Part shown: positions 55,851 through 64,000 of the stretch, piece by piece
Layout: every line of letters starts with the position of its first letter
How positions within the stretch are numbered: the first letter of the stretch is position 1
Assembly: GCF_949628215.1 (NCBI RefSeq)
Contig: NC_134297.1
Span: 4,712,001-4,776,000 of the forward strand
DNA: 64,000 bases
From: Phalacrocorax aristotelis
Lineage: Eukaryota > Chordata > Aves > Suliformes > Phalacrocoracidae
Direction: 5' to 3'
Translations under genes and position numbers: made by a program
The notes under the pieces: model-generated
Database searches by the model: none
What the model was told of the DNA's origin: nothing
Seen by the model: only the letters and a program-made list of their open reading frames with translations

Positions 55851-57699
55851 GCTCAGAGCTTATGTTTAAAATGGTTCTCAAGCATCTGGTGTTGCCTTCG
55901 TTGAAGCCCAGTGTAACCAAATCCCTTCCAGGTAATCACTTTCCTATACAGCCTGGAGTGAAATGAACACCGAGCTGCAGAAAGAAAAGACGGCCAAAGA
56001 GTTAATTCCATGGAAACTCCCCTGCAGCACTACTGATGCTAAAAAAGTGAGAAAATTCATTTAAACATGAGATAACATATACCTTTTAAGCACCCACTAA
56101 GCAGGTGCTTAAAAGCACTGGCAGATCATCAACTGGCAGATCTGTCTGGCTGCCCAGCAAGGTGACCCCATGGAAAGGACCCTGCAGGGTCACAGAGTTG
56201 TTCTTTTTCTTCAATATCTGGGTGAAATATTCCCTGTTTTCTGGCTATTCATTCTGCAATTTTGCATTCTTCTGGAAATTTGAAAACACAGAACTACTCT
56301 TCCTAAAACAGGATTCTCCCTTGTAATGTCCACTATCCACTAGCTAATTTTTCCTTTTCCAAGATAACTCTTTGACAATGCATGAGGCTAAATTTCATCA
56401 AAGCTACAACAGTGGTGGGGAGCAAACAAAAATCGTAATTCTACAGCAAGAGTAAACGAGCAGATTGTATCCTGAAGCCATTTCATGACATACAACTTCA
56501 GAACAGACTTCTTTCTTTTTCAAAGCATTCTCATACTTTTAGAAATAATATAAAAAACCGCAAGGTTCAGTACCAGCGAAGACTGCAGAGAGGAGACTTT
56601 TTTTTTTTTTTTCCCTAAGTTACAATACCCTCTGTTCTACTTTCCCTATAAATTCCTGGAAGCCAAAGACTGATGAGGGCTTTGGAAATGATGTAATTTG
56701 GAATGGTTCAGTAGAACTAGGAAAGAAAAAGCAGCTCTTCTCTTTTCCAAGTTTCACACTGACATAATTCCAGTCGAGAAGCCAGTCCAAGGTTAGCTGT
56801 CAGCTCACATGAAATTACTGCGGAGCACTGCCCTCCGAAAAACAGACAGATCCTCCTTTTCCTGTGCCACTGGAGCGCCTATGAAGAAACCTGTAGAGCT
56901 ATTATTGATGTGTCTTCTCACTTCTGCAAGCCTTTCAGAAGGCAGCTGAGGACAACTGCAGAGGTCAGTGAAAGCAAAGCTCCTGCTGGGAAGGGCAGTC
57001 CTGCCACACTCCTAAGGAATTTCCCTCTACGGCCGCCTAACTTCACTTTCTGAAAACCAATCTTCACAGTTCAGATCGCGACATAAAGCACATGTTGTCC
57101 TTGAGTTGTTCAAGTCCCCTCATGGAAGATTATGTCAGATCATCTCTATCCAGCAGGGAGCAGAAGTTCTAACCATCGTGGCTGAATGTCTACAAAGAGG
57201 CCTCACGCCTGCCTTCCTAACTAGCAAAGCACCATCTGTTGCACTTTATAAAGTCTTTAATTAAACTCCTCCAGTAGAACTCAGATGTGTCTGTTTCTTC
57301 CTATTTTACAAACAATTCCTGAAATCTCTGCAATTATCTTATACTACAGACAAGAATTGCCAATTAAAACCTAATCAACACAGTGTAAAGGCAGGCACCA
57401 GGCCAAGTGCTTCTAATTTTCTTCCCATTTTCGACCTGCTTGTCCCTTGTACTCAGAAAGTTCAGAAAAGATGGAGGATGCAATACAAGGCAGAGAAGAT
57501 AAGAAAAACGGTTAGATTCGCTTTGTCTCTTTTCCCTAATTAACAAAGGAATTTTCAGATTTATGCAGAGATAACTCACACGTCAAATTTGCCCCTGTGG
57601 CACTTGCTAGAGTAAGGCAAAGAAGGATCTGCTATTTAACTTCGGCCTCGTTTGAGGGATGAAATACTGGCCTTGTGCACAAAGATGGTCCTTCCTCTG

Positions 57700-57830
57700 A
57701 TCAGCCGAACGGGAGCTCTGAGAGAGGCAGTGACTTGCTGTATGTCACACACCCTGCTAGTATAGCATGAAGCCCTTGAGGCTTCCCAGTTCTGAATTCT
57801 AAACCTCTCAAAACAGGTTCTGACATCCAC
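57700..57830 (-). repeat. MIR-like SINE remnant
   Basis: GAGAGGCAGTGACTTGCTGT, then ATGTCACACACCCTGCTAGT follows the reversed MIR core 'agaggttaagtgacttgcccaaggtcacacagctagt'. Upstream flank. Confidence 0.45.
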
Positions 57831-60800
57831 TGGATCTGCATCACTTTTGAATAAGCCCACTTCCACAGTCTCTGCCACAGTGAGTGACTCTTGGTGTTAG
57901 CAAGAAGAAGAACCTGGCCTGACTTACTTCTCTTCTAGCGCGCTGCTACAGAAATGAACTGCTGCAGGAACAGCAGAATAACCTGGGACTCACTCCAGGA
58001 CACTGCGATTTACTTTCACGCAGCAGTAGCATCATTCATCTGAAACATCACAAAACCCTGTACAGTTTACACTGATGGTAAGCCATAGCTATCTATTCCT
58101 GGCTATAAAGAAAACAGAGCCTTGCTATTATTTCATCCTCTTCTGTCAAGAAAAAAATAGACGCAGATTGAATTATAAATCTAGGCTGTTAGACGCAATG
58201 CACAGAAACGTGAAGGCGACTCCAGCAAGGAAAATGAATAGGCACGTCCTTTCCTCTGTTGCAGGCGTTGGAGGCTTACCAAGTATCAGCATATTCATTC
58301 CTCTGAGATACAAAATAGCTCAGCTTCCAGAACTGACACACTCATCTTCTCTCCACCAATGACTTGACTATTGCTTCAACAGACCTGACTATGTTTGAAA
58401 AGGCTCCTATTTTTCTTGAACTGTTTGGTCAGTCCTAAGGAAACCAGTCAGCCCTGTAATATTAGTAGTCCTTCACAAAAGAGGAAGGCACCATTTTTTC
58501 TTGATTTGAACACCATAAAGCCATTCTGCTCAGCTCGCTGCCAAGAGTAATAACCTCCCAGGTGTGCAAGCAGCAGCACTACCCACGTTCGGGCACGAAG
58601 ATTGCCCTCTCATGGCGAATGCACCAGGAGGAACGGGAACAACCTCCGACCGTGCAGAAAGCTACCATCAGACTCCCTGAAATTAGTTACCATTTCCACG
58701 TAAGCGATTTTCCTCAGCCATCAAAACTGATAAAACGTCTGTTTTCTGAATGAAAAATATGCAAATACCCAAAGCTGCGCATCTCATTTCACCCACAACA
58801 AGAGTCTTTCTGGGGACGGGGAGGGGGGAAAGGAGGCACAGAAAGCTCAAAACTGGGGGAGGTGCAGGAGCTGGAAATCACATTGGGAATAGTTTTGTCA
58901 CTCATTTGTATAGACATAAATTCTAAGAGTACTAACAGCTTCTAGAGATTTCTCTTCAACGCAAAAGGAAAAGATCTGTGACTTTTAATCAAAAAACCTC
59001 TTAGTTCTTGCACTGAAACAGCAAGTATGTTTCAACTTAAAGCCACCACTTTGTCTTGTAAAACAGCAGGAACTACAGTGATGGCTAAGGGTGGAGCCTC
59101 CTCCCACCCGCTTCCCTCTCTCTTTTCTTCCTTTTTTTTCATTGTCATTACACAGATAGCGTTACTCAGAAACACGCAGATTAATACATTAAAATTCCAC
59201 TTTTAGAGCTGCAAAGTCAGGGCTGTATCTTTATTGCATGCATATATACACGCACGTATCCCCCTCATAAAAACCAGCTATACAAGTCCCCTCTAATGAT
59301 ACCTGTAAACCGCATGTATTATTCACCACACGTTTATGGGCTGCTGCAGTGCTCCCCTATTCGTGCATCCCAATGATCTGTTAACACCTCACAGAGAGAC
59401 ACGGCCAAATTTCACGAAATAACGACACTTACATACAAAACCTACAGATATACTGAGAGAGGCTGCAGCAATACAGAGGCTATTTTCCTGCTGTACAGTC
59501 CTAGAGCAAGTTGAGCACTGATGACAAAAAATATGAGACCTTAACATGGGACAACCAAGTTCAGTGACATGTTAAGTATATGCAAGCACCATCACAGCCA
59601 GCGCGCCAACACACACGCGCACAACATTGAGCCATCCTTCCCAAGTAACTGAAAGTTTTTCCCCTTCTGTGAGAAACTGCAGCAGTAAAAGAGCAGTGTA
59701 AAATTACACCATAGCTTTGTTTTGCACGCTGAACTTTATCCCTACTAAGCTTACAAAGTTAAATGCTGAATTTATAAAGGCAATAAACTACAGAGAGAGA
59801 AATTGAACGCTACGATACAGAAAACCAGAAAGATCTTCAAACGAGTTTAGATTAAGATGCAGTACGGCTTTCCCAGTCACCTCCAGTAGACACAGCATAG
59901 GTGGCCAATAGATTAGGGGGGTGTAAAGCAGCAGTAGGGATAGGCAGGGAGGCAGAAAACAAGAGGGGAATCCAAGGTCCAGAGAAATCAACAACAAACC
60001 ACTCTTAGATTTCTACAGGGCTAAGATTTCACACAACACTGCATACACCCAATATCAAACCTGCATATGTTAAACTCAACTTTGAAAGAGACTAGTGGGA
60101 CTAACAAGAAATAACAAAGTGTCGCTGCATCAACAAAACCTTACAGCATTCAACTACAAACATTGTGTCAGAGGCGCTCATCCAAAGAGGCTCAGCTGGA
60201 ACAAGCTGTCCTAACCACAGATGTTCACAGCTTAAGTAAAAAACGTTGATAAAAATATAGTCATTTATTTCTCTCAAATAGGTAAGACATACTTGTCCTG
60301 CTCTACACCTATACCCATTGAATAGATAATTCTGTCTCCTGTCACACCCCAAATCAAACTTGAAACGCTTTGCTAACTGTTGTACACCAGGTCAGAGCAT
60401 TCATCCCGCTACCCTGACAAGGGTTAGCAGAAAATGCCTGTATTATAAGATGAGCCAAAGCAACCGGGCAGGAACAGACTGACCCTTGCCTCGATGTACT
60501 CTCCCACAGCTTTTGATTTCCTGTAGTACACATATACTTCTGAAACATAGCTCAGGGCTATCCCTGGACATCGTCAGAGGGCAGACAACGCTTCCCAAAT
60601 TTAATAAAGCCCACTTCATCACAGGATATATTTTTGTTGGTGCCTTCTTAGACAGCTGCACCCTGAGAGGATTCAGGCAGCATTTGTTAGAGTGATTACA
60701 TAATTATACAGCAATTAATGAAAATTATACTCTGGTGAGACACTGCTGAAAACCTCTTATTTCTTTATATCGCCCTTAGCGAGAAGAGGACAGGAAAGGC

Positions 60801-63800
60801 TAAATCCCTTTTGATCTCTGTTGCCCACAACCCTTCACTTTCAGTTGTGCCCAGCAGCAGTAACAACTCTTGGTGTCTTCCAGTGCCTGAACCTGATTAA
60901 CAGCGCACAGATATGTGTTGTCAAAAAGGACATCTGGAAGCGCACCCATCAGCTAATGCTGCCTCCTGAAGTTTCCACTGCTGGAAGGCGTCAGGGGAGG
61001 TGGCTTAACAAACGTATTTCATGCATTGCTGAAGAGTAAACAGATAGACAAAAATGTAATCGCTGATGTTGACTTTGCACTACTGTCTCTTGCTTCAGCA
61101 GAGTGATTGGATTGTAAGCTCAGGGAGTCAAAGCTGACTTTTCAGAAAACGAACCCAGAGAAATGGGGCCAGTGCTTCGCGACCAAACCAAGCTAATGCT
61201 GAAATTAGCTAGAGGAAGAAGGGCAAATGTGCAGAGGGTTTGCCAAAGAGACCAAGAGAAACATTTCTGAGTATAGAGAATAATAAACAGGGTTGGCTAC
61301 AGCTCTGTTGTATGCCAGGGCAATCCCAGGCTGGAATGAGACCAGCATCATGGAAAACATTTTGGAAGGGCAACACAGGGTTTCTATAGCTTCACTATAA
61401 AGCATTCAAATTACTCTGTTCAGACTTTGTGGTCAAGTGTAGTCATTTGGCTTCTCCCTCAGCAAGCTTCAAGGGTCCCAGTTGGTTACTGTCTCTTCTC
61501 CAAGCTAAGAAAGGCAGCCCAGGCATTCCCTGCTAATAAGCACCATAGTTTTGACAGACAGAGAACGGTGCCCAGGGGCTGATGCAGGATCACAGAGTTG
61601 CAGAGAGAAAAGCAAAATGAGGAATGCCGATAACCATTTTAGAAGCTGGGACAGCTTAGGATCAGGAAAGGGCTGAACTGACCGAAACAGCCTAAGTATC
61701 AGCTGTGAATCCCCGGCACAGGGATTAATTCCACCTCCACTGTTACCAGACTAGGATAATAAAACACTTGATACTACTGAAGTATTGCCTGCTTGTTTAT
61801 CCCAAGAGACCTTTCTCCTTTCTGTGTTTATAGTACAACAATGGATCTTCATTTAGTGCTGGTGGTAATAAAACAAATGAGAACCCCAACACCTGTAGCC
61901 TTTCCCAGCAAATACTCACTGATTTTGAATAAAGCAACATTTCCCAACCCTGCGAAAAACTAAAGCCCCTTAAAAGCTGTTGCAGAGCTCTAGCATGAAA
62001 TGGGGGAATCATTATGCTTTTATTTAAAGAAAAAAAAAAGGTAGCCCCGAGACCTCTATAGAAAGTTCAGAAGGAAAACTAGCAGAATAAATGAAGCATC
62101 TCCAGAGCTGCCCCTTGAAGTTCTTCAGACTGAATCCTTCACAGCAGAACAAATAAAATTAGACCCACAAACACCTTCATTTTACTTCCATCACAGGAGG
62201 TATTTGAATTCACATGTGAACTGCAGTATCCAACACACAGACAGGGTACAATGGGCAAAATAAACACAGGCAAAGCAATAGCTAGGGTGTAAACAAGCAT
62301 AGATCTGTTGTATCAAATGACGTCAGATACCTGTAAATACATAAGCTTCTAGGCACTGGTGAAAGAGTATTTCAGTTGTTGGGAAGGGATGTTACATCAG
62401 TATAGACTCTGTAACAGTGCAGCCTGGTTACAAAGTGCTGCATTTTAAATGCACGTAGAAACAGCATCCTTGACAGTAGATATGTATTATGCACATACAT
62501 TCCCCTTTTCTATACAACAGGACTAGAAATCTGGTACAGGAGAACAGAACGCAGGGAAAACGTGGTCACTTATGAGCAGCCAGTATCCAGGAATCAGTGG
62601 AGTAGAGACGGAACAGCAACACTACTGCCAGTTGGGCATGCCAGCTGGGGGTGGTGTTTCTCCCCAGCTTCTCCCTGTATGCACGTGAGTAGGAAAGGGT
62701 TCATAACAGGATGGTCTGAAGGCCTGTAAATACTGCTAGGAAAATGTAGCTTTGATTTGATAGCACCAAGCAAACCACACAAGAACAAACAGCAGTAAAG
62801 ATATCTCAAACATTCTGCTTCTATATATGCGTAAAGAATCACAACTTCAAGGCTCCTAACAGGACCAGATCTGTCTTTTGAGAAACCCTATCGTGCATTT
62901 TCTTGGAAAGCAAGACTGCTGCTACAGCAGAAAAGCAGCACGAGCTGCTGACTCAAGTAAACTTAGTTTTATTTGAAAGTGCCCCCGCCACTCCCATTAG
63001 ATATTGTTTTGCCTATATTCTTAATATAATCATACTTCATCCTGCAGTAGGTACCAAAACAAAGGCAACAGCATAATCATTATAGATTTTAGTATTAAAA
63101 AGTGTGACACCTGCCCCTTCAGAAAAGCAAGTCTCTTCTTCCACAGAACAGAAGAATTTAAAGCCTAGTACATCGTCTTGAAATCATGATCAATTCTGTC
63201 ACCCAGAGGCAGCAGAAGTAACTCCCTTTTTAAACCCTGCCAAGACCTTGCAAAAGGTCTCAGCTAGGGAAATTGGACTACGTTGGAACTCTCCAAGGCC
63301 AAAGGAGCAGTGCGAGTGCCAAAGCCTAGAAAGGAAAAAAAAAAAAAAAAGATTGAAGTGCCAGCCACAGAACACAGAGGGACTGAAAAAATGAAATCTG
63401 GACAAGGAAATAAAATCCTTTCAAAACATCAGGCTGGTAATTTATCAAAAGCTGCAACTGCCATCAGAGGCACTTATAATGATTTCTCATTCTCATCATC
63501 CTAAAGTACTAAAGAATTAGGTGCTTCTAAATGGAATCCTCAGACTCGGATAAAAGCAATGGGTTGCTTTGACAGGACAGGCTAGATGAAACAAAGATGT
63601 CCATCCAGGAGGAGAAACTTCAGGCCAGTCATATCTCATCATGAATTTAACTGAAATCCGAAAGTATTAAATATGCACACGGTGTCTAACTGGCTGAACG
63701 CAGAGATACAGAACACGCTACAACCCCTCTTGCAGCAGAGAATTTGTCAAAGATGGACACAGAACTCCCCTCATTCACCTCCCAGGTATGGCCGAGAAGG

Positions 63801-64000
63801 TTTCCTTCCCATACACAAACTGCAACAATTCCAGTGCTGTGTAACGTATATGTTCTTCCACAGAGTCAAGAGCAGCGTCCGGCCTTCTAGGACACAGGCA
63901 GATGAACAGGTTAAGACGCAGGCAGTTCAGCACGGAGCTCCGTACAACTCAGCTGTTCCACATGAGCTGTTCAGCTGCCTCATATAGCAGGTTCTTATGG

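Larger units (their letters stand above)
55793..64000. other. Upstream flank without recognisable genes
   Basis: About 8.2 kb, AT-rich, no CpG island, with T/A runs (56599-56612, 63335-63350) and one MIR-like piece. No ORF here has a recognisable domain or paired splice sites that I trust. The untranslated first exon and promoter of the giant gene should lie here or further right; I could not place them. Confidence 0.6.

Noticed and set aside
55731-55920. Longer N-terminus from an upstream ATG at 55920
   Set aside because: It would translate the pyrimidine repeat into a Phe/Ser run and place the signal peptide internally; the ATG at 55788 gives a standard signal peptide.
57636-57878. 80-codon minus-strand frame in the upstream flank
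   Set aside because: It overlaps a MIR-like repeat and shows no conserved motif or splice context.
63283-63504. Lys-rich 73-codon plus-strand frame
   Set aside because: It contains a poly(A) run coding for lysines, with no homology I recognise and no supporting signals.

Overview
The window looks like avian nuclear DNA, probably from a neoavian bird. The evidence is a truncated CR1 LINE 3' end (44855-45240), a 520-bp solo LTR of a type I know from neoavian genomes (25676-26195, flanked by a perfect 5-bp duplication), several worn MIR-like SINE pieces and many short introns with ordinary vertebrate splice sites. I see no bacterial-style operons, CRISPR arrays, tRNA or rRNA genes. The species call rests on remembered repeat families, not on a database search.

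Nearly everything functional belongs to one giant gene on the minus strand. I rebuilt it exon by exon: start codon at 55788, then 73 exons down to 282, plus a candidate last exon at 38-66. Every junction keeps the reading frame, so the joined coding sequence is open from start to end: 11,506 nt, about 3,835 residues, or 3,844 residues if the stop at 38-40 is real.

The predicted protein is a type I membrane protein. It has a signal peptide (residues 1-20) and about 3,390 residues of cysteine-rich repeats of the GCC2/GCC3 (ephrin-receptor-like) kind, built around C-P-x-G-x-Y/F-C-P-x-G, P-x-P-C-P-x-G-T-Y and C-x-x-C-P-x-G. A small EGF-like segment follows (about 3410-3458), then a second Cys-containing segment (about 3459-3545). 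Next comes a non-repetitive beta-rich membrane-proximal region (about 3546-3754) whose end resembles a cupredoxin. The chain ends with one transmembrane helix (3755-3773) and a short tail. I do not recognise a named gene and give no symbol. Large GCC-repeat membrane proteins exist in animals (I recall, unverified, a PANTHER family named 'GENE, 32742-RELATED').

Layout: 1-280 gene end or last intron; 282-6007 tail, transmembrane and membrane-proximal exons; 6749-54194 repeat exons; 55731-55792 signal-peptide exon; 55793-64000 upstream flank with no recognisable gene, where a noncoding first exon and the promoter probably lie. Introns 5 (47438-51605) and 6 (43481-47332) are the largest. The CR1 sits in intron 6 and the LTR in intron 31, antisense to the gene. 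Apart from the repeats listed, I see nothing in the other introns over 300 bases.
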